A stretch of 64,000 bases of DNA from Meiothermus ruber DSM 1279 (GTDB taxonomy: Bacteria > Deinococcota > Deinococci > Deinococcales > Thermaceae): NCBI RefSeq assembly GCF_000024425.1, contig NC_013946.1, positions 682,001-746,000 on the forward strand, written 5' to 3'. Positions within the stretch are counted from its first letter, which is position 1. The number at the start of each line of letters is the position of its first letter. Shown here piece after piece: positions 38,123-48,205 of the stretch. Made by a program: the position numbers and the translations under genes. The notes under the pieces are model-generated. The model ran no database searches. It worked only from the letters and a program-made list of their open reading frames with translations, and was not told the DNA's origin.

Positions 38123-39100
38123 TTACGGCATGGGCAGGCCTGAAACAGTGGCCGACCAACCCTCGACGTGTACCTGGTCGCCGGGGGCCAGCTCCTTGCG
38201 CAGCAGGGCCAGTGCGATGGCCCCAAGCCGGGGCGACTCCACGGCGGTGCCCACCCTGCCGACGCGCTTGCCCTCGCGGAAGATTTCGGCTCCACTGGGG
38301 AGTTCCTTCTGACCCAAAAGCCCCATGAGCTGGTAGCGGGTGTTGCCCCGGGCCTCGAGCCGGGCCATAATTTCCTGGCCCAGATAGCAGCCTTTCTTAT
38401 AGCTCACCCGGCCCTCCAGCCCCGCTTCCTGGGGCAGCTCACCCAGGGCCTCGGGCAGGTCGGGGATGCCGCGCTCGACCCGCCAGATGTGCCAGGCCTG
38501 GTGTCCTACCGGACTGGCCCCGGCCTCTAGCAGCCGCTGGGCCAGTTGGTAGGCCTGGCTGGCGGGCACCAGGAACCACAGGCCGAATTCGTCGCGCGCC
38601 AGCACCAGGTGTGGGGTCTTGACGAGGCCCCAGCGCGGGGGGAGGGCGGTGAGCTGCTGGGCTACCGCCTCGGCACCCGGGCCGTGCAGGCGCAGCAATG
38701 ACCAGGGCAGCGCTTCGATCTCGACCTGGTCGAACACAATAAACTTGCGAAAGCGCTCGGCCAGGGCCCTGGCGCTGGGGGAGCTAACCCAGAAGGAGTT
38801 GCCCAGGTTGAACACCAGGCCCAGGTGCTCGATCTGGCCTCGAGCGCTCAGAAAGAGGGTCTCGAGCCAGCTATCCGGCAACATTGCGCGGATATTGGAG
38901 GTGCACTGGTTGTGCAGGAACTCGGTTCCATCGGGCCCTCTAAGCTCCAACAGACCATGATTGGAGAAGTCCAGCAGGGCTGCGCCTTGCTGGAGGGCCT
39001 CGAGCTCGGCCTCCACATTACCGTAGTGCCACGGGATTTGAAATTCATCCTGGGTGCGCCAGGTAACCTTCAACGATTCGTGTAGGTCTTGTAACACCAC
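38123..39100 (-). CDS. ygfZ: YgfZ/GcvT-like folate-binding protein
   Basis: 325 residues, with the T-protein fold and the YgfZ signature KGCYLGQE (in VSYKKGCYLGQEIMARLEARG), which is needed for iron-sulfur cluster maintenance. The N-terminal GcvT-like domain has GAALLDFSNHGLLELRGPDGTEFLHNQ. It starts at GTG behind TAGACT-N6, another probable leaderless start. No glycine-cleavage genes are near, which favours YgfZ over a real aminomethyltransferase. Confidence 0.88.
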   Translation of the reverse strand: MVLQDLHESLKVTWRTQDEFQIPWHYGNVEAELEALQQGAALLDFSNHGLLELRGPDGTEFLHNQCTSNIRAMLPDSWLETLFLSARGQIEHLGLVFNLGNSFWVSSPSARALAERFRKFIVFDQVEIEALPWSLLRLHGPGAEAVAQQLTALPPRWGLVKTPHLVLARDEFGLWFLVPASQAYQLAQRLLEAGASPVGHQAWHIWRVERGIPDLPEALGELPQEAGLEGRVSYKKGCYLGQEIMARLEARGNTRYQLMGLLGQKELPSGAEIFREGKRVGRVGTAVESPRLGAIALALLRKELAPGDQVHVEGWSATVSGLPMP

Positions 39101-39230
39101 GATACCAGTCTAAAACCAGACCCATCGGAGCCTTTGGAGTGAGGGTTAGGTTTCACCACGTACCCGGCCGATGATTTTCCCTCATCCTGGGCTAAAAGCA
39201 CACGGTTTGCCATAAAGGGCCCGGGGGTGC

Positions 39231-42200
39231 TCAGTTCACCTGCACCCGGTACACGAAATACCCTCCCTGACCAGGCAGCAAGGCCGGGGCGCTACCCCCG
39301 CCGGGCTGGGGAGCGGTGGGAAGGGTGCAGAGTGCGGCCAGGTTCAGGCTGATGCTGTTGGTGTTGCCCAGGTCGGGCCGCACCACCGCGCCGTTTGGAC
39401 AGACCAGCTCCACCTCGCCGGTGCCGCCGTAGGCGTTCTGCACCAGGGTGCTGAAGAAGGGGATGGGGTCGTAGAGCACCACGTTGAAGATGGGCTGGCT
39501 GCCGATGTTCTGATACTGGATGCGGTACTCCAGCACCTCGCCGGGGCGGCCCTGGGCGCTGGCCGCAAAAGCGGTGTTCTGGCTTACGTTGCGCACCTGC
39601 TTTTCCAGCCGCAGCTCGCCGCCGCGGATAACGGTGGTGGCATCGGTCAGGCCGCGGGTTTCCTGAACGGCCGGGTTGTTGCTCCAGGCCAGGCTGGCGC
39701 TGAGGCTGGCGATATCCACCTGGCCGGCGCTCACCCCTGCGGGCACCAGCACCTGCACCTCGAGGGCGCAGGCCGCCAGGCTGCCGTCCGGCTCCCGCGG
39801 CCAGCTAGAACCCACGCTAAAGCTCTGCGGTAGTCCCTGGAAACCCTCGCCGGCGTCGTCGAAGTCGCCGTCGCAGTTCACATCGCGGCGGAGCTGGTAG
39901 CCAAACTGCGGGGTGTTGACCAGGGCCAGGCTGACCGTGCCCAGGCTGCCGGGCTTGAACTGGTGCAGGTAGCGCACCACCCCGGGGCTGGTGGTCTGGC
40001 CCGACTGGTCGGGCCGGAAGAGCGAACTGCGCACCACCCCAAAGTTGCGGGTAAGGCTGGAGCCGGCCAGGCTGCTGGCCGAACCCAGGCTGACCACGGC
40101 ACCAGCGGAGGTGGGGCCTGTGGCGTCGGCCCAGCTTCCCACCAGGGTGGCGGTGCTGCCGTTGTTCCAGCCGGTGGCCGGGCGCAGGGGGTGGGAGAGG
40201 CTGACGCTGCTCCAACTGGCGGGTACATACAGGTAGTAAAAGCCGTTGCCATCGGTGCTGGTCGTGCGACTAGAGGTACCGTCGCTGGCCGTGATCACCA
40301 CACCGCCCACGCTGCGCTCCTGGCCATCCTGCAGGGCATTGTTGGCGGTGCCGCCGCTCTCGCCATCGTCGTAGAAGACCCGGCCCTCTACCCTGAACCC
40401 CCGGAAGAGGCCGAAGTCCTGGTTCAGAAGGTTGCTGGAGGTCATGGTGATGGCCCGGCTTCCAGTGGCAGGGTTGATCAAAAGCCAGCCAGTGGGGGCG
40501 GTGGGGGTGGTATCGGCGGTGCTGTTGTTGTTGTCCAGCACCAGGGTGTAGCTGCCGGGAACGACGCCGCTAAAGGTGTAGCTGCCGGTTCCGGGGTTCA
40601 CGGTCTGGACGGCCACCACCGTGCTGCCCTGTACCAGCTTCACGTAGACTGTAACCCCGTCCGACCAGTCCTCGCCGTTCCTGGCCCCGTTGGGTTCGCG
40701 GTCGTGGTAAATCTGGCCGGAGATGTCGAGGCCCACCACGGTTAGCACCGCGCTGGCTGGGCTCTGGTTGCTGCCGTAATTGGTCTGGAGGGTGCCGGCG
40801 GCCAGGGTGTTGGTGTAGCTCCCTGGTGTGCTGGCGGTTACATTTACGCTAACGGTGCAGCTCCCGTTGGCCGGAATCTGGGCTCCGGCGGCCAGGGTTA
40901 GGCTGCCGCTGCCGGGCGTGGCGCTCAGGCTGCCGCTGGGGCAGGTGGTGCTGGCGTTGGTTGGGCTGGCTATCACCACCCCAGCGGGCAGGTTATCCAC
41001 CAGGGCCGCGCTCAGGGTGGCGGTGGTGGGGTTGGGGTTGCTGAGGGTCAGGGTCAGGGTGCTGCTGCCGCCAGCCTGGATGCTGGCCGGGGCGAAGGCT
41101 TTACTCAGGGTGGGGGGATTGGAGACCTGGCTGTTGGCCGAGGTGCTGGCGCTCTGGCTGAAGCTGGTGCCCAGGGTCTGGCTGTTGTAGTTGATCTGGG
41201 CGGTGTTGGTGATGGTTTGCCCGCCGGCGCTGGGCAGCACCTGTACCCGGAAGCGCACGCTGGCACCCTGAGTCGGTAGGATGAGCCCGCCACTCGTGGC
41301 GTTGGCCCCGGTGCCCAGGCGGAAAACCACCCGGTTGTTGGCGCTATCAAACTCGGCGATGTCGTCGCCGGCGGCATCGGTAAAGGAGCCGGTGGGGGCA
41401 CCGATGGCGTTGGTGAGTACCTGCAGGCTTCCCGGTACGTACTGGGTGCCAGCAGGGATGGGGTCGCGCACGACCACATTGGTGGCCCCATCCAGGCCGG
41501 TGTTGGAAAAACTCAGGGTGTACTCGAGGATATCGCCCACCACCAGGTTGCCCCCGTTGATGTCCTGTCCGGTTTTGCTGAAAGAACTGGTGAGATCGGG
41601 AAGGTAGACCTGGGTGGCAAAGGTCAGCACGGTGGGGAAGTAGACGTCTTGAGAGGAGGTGAACTGAATGGTTGCTGAAGTGGCTCCATTGGGAATGCGA
41701 CCCGTGGCGTCCACCAGGTCTACGTCCACCGCCATCTGGTTGAGATAGTTGGGGTTTTTGGCGGTGAAACGGGTACCGAGCTGCGACACAGAGCTGTTGA
41801 AGAAGTTGTCGCTAGGGTTTTGTGCATCGCTAAGCGCTACCTCATTTAGCACCAATTGGTCACCTGTGATGCCCCCATCCCCCTCAAAAGCCACCGCTCC
41901 CAGATAGGCGGTAAAGGAGCCTGTGTAGGGGGTCAGGAAGCCGCTGGGGGTGATGGTGACGTTGTTGCCGTTGCTTACCGAGGCCAGACCATCGTAGATC
42001 GTGAGGTTGCGGAGGGGCTCGCTGGATAGCCGGTAGACCACCACCAGCGACCAGCCGGCGTAGAAGCCCAGACTATCGTTTCCGGTGGCGGCCAGGATAC
42101 CCCCTACCCAGTAGGGGCCGCTGCCGCTGGTTTGAACGAGGCTGGTTACGTCGGCAAAGGCGGTGTAAGGGCGGGTGGTATCGGTGCCCTGGTTTGTGAT

Positions 42201-42620
42201 GGTGCCAAGGAGGGTGCCGGTGAGGGATTGGTAGGCTGAAGCCCCAGGGGGCTTGATGGAAATCTGGTTGCGCCCCGAGGTGCTGGGGTCGACCCGCGCC
42301 CCCCAGTAGAGCCCGGCCCACAGCACCTGGGCCCCGGTGGGGAGGGAGAGGGTTGCGCTGCTGCTTCCCCCACGGCCCGAGGGCCAGGTAGGGTTGGCCG
42401 GGTCGGCGTTGATGAAGATCATGTTTTGGTTGTTGTTGGCATTGGGGTTGTTCATTTGGGTTGTGTTACAAGTACCCATGCTTACAGCGCACATCAGGGT
42501 GTTGCCCACCAGGGTGATATTGCCGTTGGTGGTGTTTTGGTAGCGGATGCTAAATGAGGTCACCACCTGGGCCTGGGCCAGACCCAGCAAGAGCAGCATG
42601 AAAAACAGCGCGCGTTTCAT
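39231..42620 (-). CDS. Large exported DUF11-type repeat protein (surface operon gene 5)
   Basis: 1129 residues with a signal peptide (MKRALFFMLLLLGLAQAQ). Residues about 60-350 look like a DUF3344-type domain (TGAQVLWAGLYWGARVD, DVTSLVQTSGSGPYWVGGI). Then come DUF11-like Ig repeats (LTSSFSKTGQDINGGNLVVGDILEYTLSFSNTG; TLSKAFAPASIQAGGSSTLTLTLSNPN), two SdrD_B-like domains (LDISGQIYHDREPNGARNGEDWSDGV; VEGRVFYDDGESGGTANNALQDGQERS), and a last DUF11 repeat ending YFVYRVQVN. The protein stops at the end of a beta-strand, with no anchor or sorting motif. Likely a secreted fibrous or adhesive protein. Its ATG overlaps the stop of the barrel gene. Confidence 0.82.
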   Translation of the reverse strand: MKRALFFMLLLLGLAQAQVVTSFSIRYQNTTNGNITLVGNTLMCAVSMGTCNTTQMNNPNANNNQNMIFINADPANPTWPSGRGGSSSATLSLPTGAQVLWAGLYWGARVDPSTSGRNQISIKPPGASAYQSLTGTLLGTITNQGTDTTRPYTAFADVTSLVQTSGSGPYWVGGILAATGNDSLGFYAGWSLVVVYRLSSEPLRNLTIYDGLASVSNGNNVTITPSGFLTPYTGSFTAYLGAVAFEGDGGITGDQLVLNEVALSDAQNPSDNFFNSSVSQLGTRFTAKNPNYLNQMAVDVDLVDATGRIPNGATSATIQFTSSQDVYFPTVLTFATQVYLPDLTSSFSKTGQDINGGNLVVGDILEYTLSFSNTGLDGATNVVVRDPIPAGTQYVPGSLQVLTNAIGAPTGSFTDAAGDDIAEFDSANNRVVFRLGTGANATSGGLILPTQGASVRFRVQVLPSAGGQTITNTAQINYNSQTLGTSFSQSASTSANSQVSNPPTLSKAFAPASIQAGGSSTLTLTLSNPNPTTATLSAALVDNLPAGVVIASPTNASTTCPSGSLSATPGSGSLTLAAGAQIPANGSCTVSVNVTASTPGSYTNTLAAGTLQTNYGSNQSPASAVLTVVGLDISGQIYHDREPNGARNGEDWSDGVTVYVKLVQGSTVVAVQTVNPGTGSYTFSGVVPGSYTLVLDNNNSTADTTPTAPTGWLLINPATGSRAITMTSSNLLNQDFGLFRGFRVEGRVFYDDGESGGTANNALQDGQERSVGGVVITASDGTSSRTTSTDGNGFYYLYVPASWSSVSLSHPLRPATGWNNGSTATLVGSWADATGPTSAGAVVSLGSASSLAGSSLTRNFGVVRSSLFRPDQSGQTTSPGVVRYLHQFKPGSLGTVSLALVNTPQFGYQLRRDVNCDGDFDDAGEGFQGLPQSFSVGSSWPREPDGSLAACALEVQVLVPAGVSAGQVDIASLSASLAWSNNPAVQETRGLTDATTVIRGGELRLEKQVRNVSQNTAFAASAQGRPGEVLEYRIQYQNIGSQPIFNVVLYDPIPFFSTLVQNAYGGTGEVELVCPNGAVVRPDLGNTNSISLNLAALCTLPTAPQPGGGSAPALLPGQGGYFVYRVQVN

Positions 42621-45600
42621 CGGCTACCTCCCAGGAAGTCGAGGCGCAGGTAGAAGCCGGGGGCGGTGTCGGGGGTGAGGCCGCTGAAGCCGCCGAAGGT
42701 GTAGCCCGCGTTGAGCCACAGGCCCTCTACGACCCGGAAGCTGGCCTCGAGCGAGAAGGCAGTGGCGCTGGTCTGGGTGCCCGGCTGGAACTGGTAGTAG
42801 GCAGCGGCCCCCAGGCCCAGCCAGTCGGTGAAGTAGTAGTTGCCGCCCAGGCCGAGCTGGTAGGTGTGGCCGGCGGGGTCGTCGAGCTTGAGGCGGTAGG
42901 CGGCGCTGGGGCGGAGCTGGAGGCTTGGGCTGGGGTGGTAGCTGGCGGCCAGGGCCCCCTCGAGGACAAGCTCACCCACGGTGCTCAGGCGGTGGTAGGT
43001 GAGCACAGAAGCCTCGCGCCCGCGCAGGGCGTAGGCCAGGGTGAAGCGGCCCTCGGCGGTGGGTACGATCTGGTAGTTGGCATCCAGCGAGAGGGTCTGC
43101 TGCTCGTCGAGCTGCCCGCTGGCCCCGGCCCGCAACACCACCTTGGGCTGGCCGGCGCTCCAGGCGGTCTCGGCCCCCAGGGTGGCGGTGAAGCCCTGGG
43201 CCTGGTAGCGCAGGGCCAGGCCAAAGGCACTCTGGTCGGCGCCGCTGGTGAGGCTGCGCTCGTAGCCGGCGCTGGCGTTCAGGCTCCAGTTTTCGGACAG
43301 GGGGAGCGGGGCCTCCAGGCCAAAGCGGGCCCGGTTGCCCTCGCCCGCCGCGCCCGGCAGTTGGTAGGCCAGCGAGAGGTTGGCCCCGGCCAGTTGTTGC
43401 TTGAGGCCCACCACGCCGCTAAAGCCCAGGCCCCAGGTCTGCACCAGGTCGGCCTCGGCGGTGAGGTTGGCATCGAAGGCGTAGCTGCTGCGGAGGCGGG
43501 TGGAGGCGCTCTGGCTCAGGCTGAAGGGCTGGGCGTGGGTCAGTTCGGTGCTGAGCGGGCCGCTCTTGAAGCCCAGCCGCCCCAGGCTGGCCCAGGCCGC
43601 TTCCTCCCAGGTGTAGCCCAGCCCGCCCCCCACCGAGAAGCTGGGGGAGAGGCGGCGGGTGTAGAGCAGGCCGGTGCGGTTGTTGCTGCCGGTCTGGTGC
43701 TCGAGGCTGAGCTGGTCGGCCTCGCTCAGGTTGTAGGCCACCTGGGCCTGGCCCTGCAGCTTGCCCTCGTAGAAGAGGTTGGCGCTCGACTCGAGGGGGC
43801 CCTGTTTACCGGAGACCTCGAGGCCGTAGCGCTCGGCGCTGCCCCGGCTGTAGCTCACCTTTACGCCAAAGCCGGGTAGCTGGTAAGCGGCCTCGGCCCC
43901 GTAATGCCAGCCCTGGGCGGGCAGGTAGGCTGCGCCCAGCCCAATGCTGAAATCGCCCAGCTTCCAGCGGGCCCCGGCCCCGTAGCCCAGCGCGCGGTGG
44001 CCGCCCTGGGGGGCGTAGGTGACCTCGAGCAGAACCGGCTGGAAGTCGGGGTCGCTGGGCCAGAGCGGACGGCTGAGGGTGAGGAGGCCGGTATCGGCGT
44101 CCAGCACGTAGTCTTTGAGGCGCTCGAGGCGGCTCTGGCTGGAACCCACCCAGAGCACCACCTGTTCGCTGCCGGGCTCGGCTGGGCCGCTTAGCCTATA
44201 AAAGCGGGTGCCGTCGGGCACGATGCGCTCGCTTCTGCTGCCGGCGGGTAGGTAGCCCACGAAGCCCTGCAGGGCCAGCTCGCCACCCGGTGCACTGGCG
44301 GAGCCCGTCCCGAGAGGGGATCGTCCGCGGGTTTCCAGGCGCAAAGCGGTGCCCTGGGGCAGCCCGTCCAGGCCAAACACCCCCAGCTTGTCAGCGTAGT
44401 AGCCCAGGCTGAAGGCCTCCTGGTCGTAGCGCAGAGCAAAAGGCTCATCCGAGCGCAGGGGCAGGGTGGCCTCTTGGCCGCTGCCGGTGAGAGGGAAGCG
44501 CCCGGTGGGGTCGGGCTGGTCGCGCAGGCCGGTTTGCAGCCGGGGCTGGCCCGCCTCAAAGCGCAGCGAGCCGTCCAGCGCGCCTTGCAGGAGGCCCGGG
44601 CCCAGGGGGCTTTCCAGGTAGCCCCGGCCCAGCCCAAATACCTGAAGGCTATCCCCAAGGCGCACCCCCAGGCTCCCCTGAAGCTGCCACAGGGTGCTCT
44701 GGCGGCCCAGTACGAAGAACTCGGCCTGTGTTTGCAGCTCCCCGGTCGCCAGCCGCAGGCGCAGGGGGGTGGGGGTGGCGGTGGGCTTCAGGTAGAGCCG
44801 GGCCACTCCATCCTTTAGCAGCACCTGATACCCCGAGAGCAGGGGGAAGGCGTCTTCCTCCAGGGGCTCCTGGGAGGCTTCTACGGTGAGGGGGCCGAAG
44901 CCCGAGGCCAGGCCCAGCGCATCCACCGCCCGCACCTCCAGCTCCAGCGGGGTGCGGCCATCGGCCAGCAGGCGCAGCGGACGTACCTCCAGCCGCACGG
45001 GGTTACCGGCCAGGAAGACCTCCACCCGATCCGAGCCCAGAGGGGTCTGCACCTCGATCAGGTTGCGGCCTGGCTGGAGCGGCAGGCCGTAGTACTCCAG
45101 GCGCTGGAGGCCGAGGGCGCTGTCGTAGGTGGCCTGGCCCAGGAACCTGGAGTCTATGGGGCTTCCGTTCACGCTCAGGCGGGTCTCGAGGCCGTTGGGG
45201 GTTTGCAGCACCACCCGGGCTTTATCGCTGCGGAACACGCTGCCGGGCAGGGGCTCCTGGATGAAGCCGTCGCGGGTATTAACCACGATGGGCTGGGCTT
45301 TTTCCAGGTCGGCCAGGCGCTGCTGGCCCTGCAGGTAGACCTCCCGGTCGCCTACCTGCGCGGTCAGGGTGGGTTCGGGTATGGGGCCCAGGGCCTCGCG
45401 GTGACGGAGCTGGTAGGTGAGCTGGCCCTGGCGCTGGTAAGGCAGCTCGAAGTAGAGGCGGCCCTTCTCGTCTTGGCGGGGGTCGGGGAGGGGGCGGCCA
45501 TCCAGCCGGGCCGAACCGGGCTCATAAGCGCTCTGGGCAGGGGGCAGGTGGGTGAGTAGCAGGCGCTCGAAGGGGGCGCTGCCCTTTACCGCAAAGTCCA

Positions 45601-48205
45601 GGGTGACGGTGGAAAGCCGCCGGGGCTCGAGGATGGGCAGGGCCAGCAGGGTGGCCCTGGCCGGGAGGGAGGCTGGGGTGCTGCCCACAAAGGCCGTGAC
45701 CTGGTTGTCGAGCGGGCCAACCCGTTCGGCCTGGGCCTCCAGCTTAAGCTCGCGCACCTCGCCGGGCTGTAGCCTGAATTCCAGGCTTTCCGGCAGGGTC
45801 ATCCGTAGGCCCTCGGCGGGCGACTCCTGCAGGCGCAGGTTGAGCGGGTGATCGGTGGGGTTGCCAACCCGGACGGTAAAAAGGCCCGAACCGCCCACCA
45901 GCACCCGGCCCGGCTCGACGCTTTTCTCGAGCTGCACCAGCACCCGCTGGAGGGTGTCGGGCGCGCTGGGGTGGCCGCCGTTGGAGGTGAGCTGGGCCAG
46001 GAACGGGCCCTCGGCCGCCGGGCCGAAGCGCACCCGGGCGGTGTAGGAGTGGGTGGCGCTGGCCCCGGGGGCCAGTTCGCCGCTAAAGACTGGGGTCTGC
46101 GCCACCTCGAGCCACTCGGGGTAGCTGTCGCGCAGCTCGTAGCGCAGGGGGGCCTGGCCGGTGTTGCGCACCACCAGGCGCACCTCTACTTCCTCCCCCG
46201 GCACCACCCGGCGCTTGTCCAGCGTGCGCGAGAGCTCGGCCACCGGGCGCAGCACCCGCACCTCGGCCTGGGCTTCGCGGAGGGGTTGATTGCTTTCGCT
46301 GAGCAGGCGGGCGGTGTTGATCACCACCGCAGGGGCCTCGGCGGTTACGCGGGCCTGCACCTCGAGCACGCGTTTGGCTCCGGCCGGAAGCTCGAGCACC
46401 TCGTCGAGGGTGGGGCCCTGCAGTCCTTGGGTCAGGCTGTCCTGGAGGCGCACCCGGCCCGCCTCGTCGCCGGTGTTCTGCACCCGCAGGCGGTACACCA
46501 CCGTACCGCCCACCGGGGCCGTGGGTGATAGGGCCTCCTTCTGCAAGGTGAAGGTGGCTGGTTGGATGATTCTCAGCTGGGCGCTGGTTTTCTGGCCCCA
46601 GGGGCTCAGGGTGGCCCCAACCTGGGGCTCGCCTCTGCACAGGGCCCTGGCCCGTACCTGCAACACGGCCTCGCGGCCCTGGGCGATGGGGGCCGCCAGG
46701 CGGGGGGTCTCGAGGGCTTCCAGGCAGGGGGGCAGTTCAAGCTCGAGGTCGGCGGGCAGCAGGCGCGGGAAGGCGGTGCGGGCCCGGGCGGTTAGAAGGG
46801 TTTCCTCCCCCACGCGTAGCGTAGTGGGAGCGGCTTCCAGGGTGAGCTGGACTTCTGGGTAGACCCTGAAGCGCACCGTCTGGTGCTGGCCGTTTGTTAG
46901 CGTGACGGCCTGGGGCCCCTCGATCCGGGCCCCGCCCAGTTGGGGCGCGAGGGAATGGGTGCCCGGCGCCAGGCTCAGGCGGGCCCGGCCCTGCTCCAGC
47001 ACCACGGGCTGATCGTTTACCGTGAGGGGTAGGTCGAAGGGCTGTTCGCCTTCCGGCAGCACCAGCACCGCCTCGATTTCCAGGGTGGACGCGGGTGGGG
47101 CCGGCGCCGGTTTTTCCACCACATAGCGCACCAGGCCGCCTGCACAGCCGAAGCGGGCGGTCTGGGCATCCAGGGCCTCCCCGCCTTCCACCTCCATCCG
47201 CAACAGCCGGTAGCCCTCGGGCAGGGCCGGCAGCCGGAGGGTGCGGACTTTGTCGCCCTCCACGGCAGGGGTGATATCGAGCGGCTGGCCGCTGCTGTCC
47301 TGCACCAAGGCCTGCACCGGGCGCGGGGGTATCACCCGGAAGGCTGCCGGCTCCACCTCCATACAAGCATCCACCCGGAAGCCGATGGTGTTGGAGTACT
47401 GGGTGGCAGTCTTGGGCTGGCGGAAGCCGAAGGTGATCAGGCCGGGCTGTCGAATCTCGTAGTAGGCCCAGCTCCGGTCGCCGGAGACAGGGCGGCGCTC
47501 CTGGGTTCCGTCGGGCAGGCGCACCCGGCCCTCCATCTCCTTTGCGCCGTCCTCGTCGTAGAAGCCCACGCGCAAGGGCAGCACCTCGGGGCTCACGTTG
47601 AGCACGAAGGGCTCGAGCCAGTCCTGCCCCCGGATGGTGGCTACCGAGAGCGGGTTCACTGCCTGAAAAGGCCGCACATCGTAGAGCTGCAAGGTGGGGT
47701 CAATCAGCAGCTCAGCGGCCCCCGGCACGCTGGTCTGGATGCGGTAGCGGAAGGCGTTTTTGCCCAGCCCGACCAGTCGGCTCTTGAGCAGGTAGACCCC
47801 TGGCTCCACCTGTCCCCGGAAGAACAGCACCCAGCGGTGGGGCTCCACGCTAAAGTTCTCCTGGGCCAGCACCTTTCCGTCCCGGATCAGCACAAACTCG
47901 GCCAGCATCTGACCCCGCCCCTTGTCGTAGCGTTCGTCGCCCAGCTCCTCCTGGCCCTTGAGGGCCCGGCGGTAATCGGTGGGGTCGAAGCCGGGGGAGT
48001 AGATCTGCAGGTTCAGGATGGTGGGTTTGTGCACCACCACGCTTGAGCGCAGCTCCTGGATTTCCCAGCCCAGCGCATCCCCCGGCACGATGCCCTTGAG
48101 GTCGGTGCGGACCTGGCCCAGCGCTGCCGAAGAAAGCAAGAAGACAAGTGAGCAAAGCCCGCGCCAAGCCAGCGCCAGGGTGTGGGGGGTTCTTCCGAAC
48201 ATCAC
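42617..48205 (-). CDS. Giant outer-membrane protein: Ig-like repeats plus beta-barrel (surface operon gene 4)
   Basis: 1862 residues. A signal peptide (ending SSAALGQ) is followed by an N-terminal beta domain (to about 300), then several Ig/DUF11/CARDB-like repeats to about 1200. From about residue 1240 to the end the pattern changes to dense alternating amphipathic strands with aromatic girdles (LGYGAGARWKLGDFSIGLGAAYLPAQ, YQLGLGGNYYFTDWLGLGAAAYYQFQPG), ending GFYLRLDFLGGSR. This is the pattern of an outer-membrane beta-barrel of more than 20 strands. It may anchor or export the repeat proteins encoded around it; it is not a classical fimbrial usher. ATGA overlaps with both neighbours show strict co-translation. 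Confidence 0.8.
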   Translation of the reverse strand: MMFGRTPHTLALAWRGLCSLVFLLSSAALGQVRTDLKGIVPGDALGWEIQELRSSVVVHKPTILNLQIYSPGFDPTDYRRALKGQEELGDERYDKGRGQMLAEFVLIRDGKVLAQENFSVEPHRWVLFFRGQVEPGVYLLKSRLVGLGKNAFRYRIQTSVPGAAELLIDPTLQLYDVRPFQAVNPLSVATIRGQDWLEPFVLNVSPEVLPLRVGFYDEDGAKEMEGRVRLPDGTQERRPVSGDRSWAYYEIRQPGLITFGFRQPKTATQYSNTIGFRVDACMEVEPAAFRVIPPRPVQALVQDSSGQPLDITPAVEGDKVRTLRLPALPEGYRLLRMEVEGGEALDAQTARFGCAGGLVRYVVEKPAPAPPASTLEIEAVLVLPEGEQPFDLPLTVNDQPVVLEQGRARLSLAPGTHSLAPQLGGARIEGPQAVTLTNGQHQTVRFRVYPEVQLTLEAAPTTLRVGEETLLTARARTAFPRLLPADLELELPPCLEALETPRLAAPIAQGREAVLQVRARALCRGEPQVGATLSPWGQKTSAQLRIIQPATFTLQKEALSPTAPVGGTVVYRLRVQNTGDEAGRVRLQDSLTQGLQGPTLDEVLELPAGAKRVLEVQARVTAEAPAVVINTARLLSESNQPLREAQAEVRVLRPVAELSRTLDKRRVVPGEEVEVRLVVRNTGQAPLRYELRDSYPEWLEVAQTPVFSGELAPGASATHSYTARVRFGPAAEGPFLAQLTSNGGHPSAPDTLQRVLVQLEKSVEPGRVLVGGSGLFTVRVGNPTDHPLNLRLQESPAEGLRMTLPESLEFRLQPGEVRELKLEAQAERVGPLDNQVTAFVGSTPASLPARATLLALPILEPRRLSTVTLDFAVKGSAPFERLLLTHLPPAQSAYEPGSARLDGRPLPDPRQDEKGRLYFELPYQRQGQLTYQLRHREALGPIPEPTLTAQVGDREVYLQGQQRLADLEKAQPIVVNTRDGFIQEPLPGSVFRSDKARVVLQTPNGLETRLSVNGSPIDSRFLGQATYDSALGLQRLEYYGLPLQPGRNLIEVQTPLGSDRVEVFLAGNPVRLEVRPLRLLADGRTPLELEVRAVDALGLASGFGPLTVEASQEPLEEDAFPLLSGYQVLLKDGVARLYLKPTATPTPLRLRLATGELQTQAEFFVLGRQSTLWQLQGSLGVRLGDSLQVFGLGRGYLESPLGPGLLQGALDGSLRFEAGQPRLQTGLRDQPDPTGRFPLTGSGQEATLPLRSDEPFALRYDQEAFSLGYYADKLGVFGLDGLPQGTALRLETRGRSPLGTGSASAPGGELALQGFVGYLPAGSRSERIVPDGTRFYRLSGPAEPGSEQVVLWVGSSQSRLERLKDYVLDADTGLLTLSRPLWPSDPDFQPVLLEVTYAPQGGHRALGYGAGARWKLGDFSIGLGAAYLPAQGWHYGAEAAYQLPGFGVKVSYSRGSAERYGLEVSGKQGPLESSANLFYEGKLQGQAQVAYNLSEADQLSLEHQTGSNNRTGLLYTRRLSPSFSVGGGLGYTWEEAAWASLGRLGFKSGPLSTELTHAQPFSLSQSASTRLRSSYAFDANLTAEADLVQTWGLGFSGVVGLKQQLAGANLSLAYQLPGAAGEGNRARFGLEAPLPLSENWSLNASAGYERSLTSGADQSAFGLALRYQAQGFTATLGAETAWSAGQPKVVLRAGASGQLDEQQTLSLDANYQIVPTAEGRFTLAYALRGREASVLTYHRLSTVGELVLEGALAASYHPSPSLQLRPSAAYRLKLDDPAGHTYQLGLGGNYYFTDWLGLGAAAYYQFQPGTQTSATAFSLEASFRVVEGLWLNAGYTFGGFSGLTPDTAPGFYLRLDFLGGSR

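Noticed and set aside
42617-48205. Gene 4 as a classical chaperone-usher fimbrial usher
   Set aside because: No usher plug or periplasmic domain motifs and no PapD-like chaperone gene; the Ig repeats come before the barrel.
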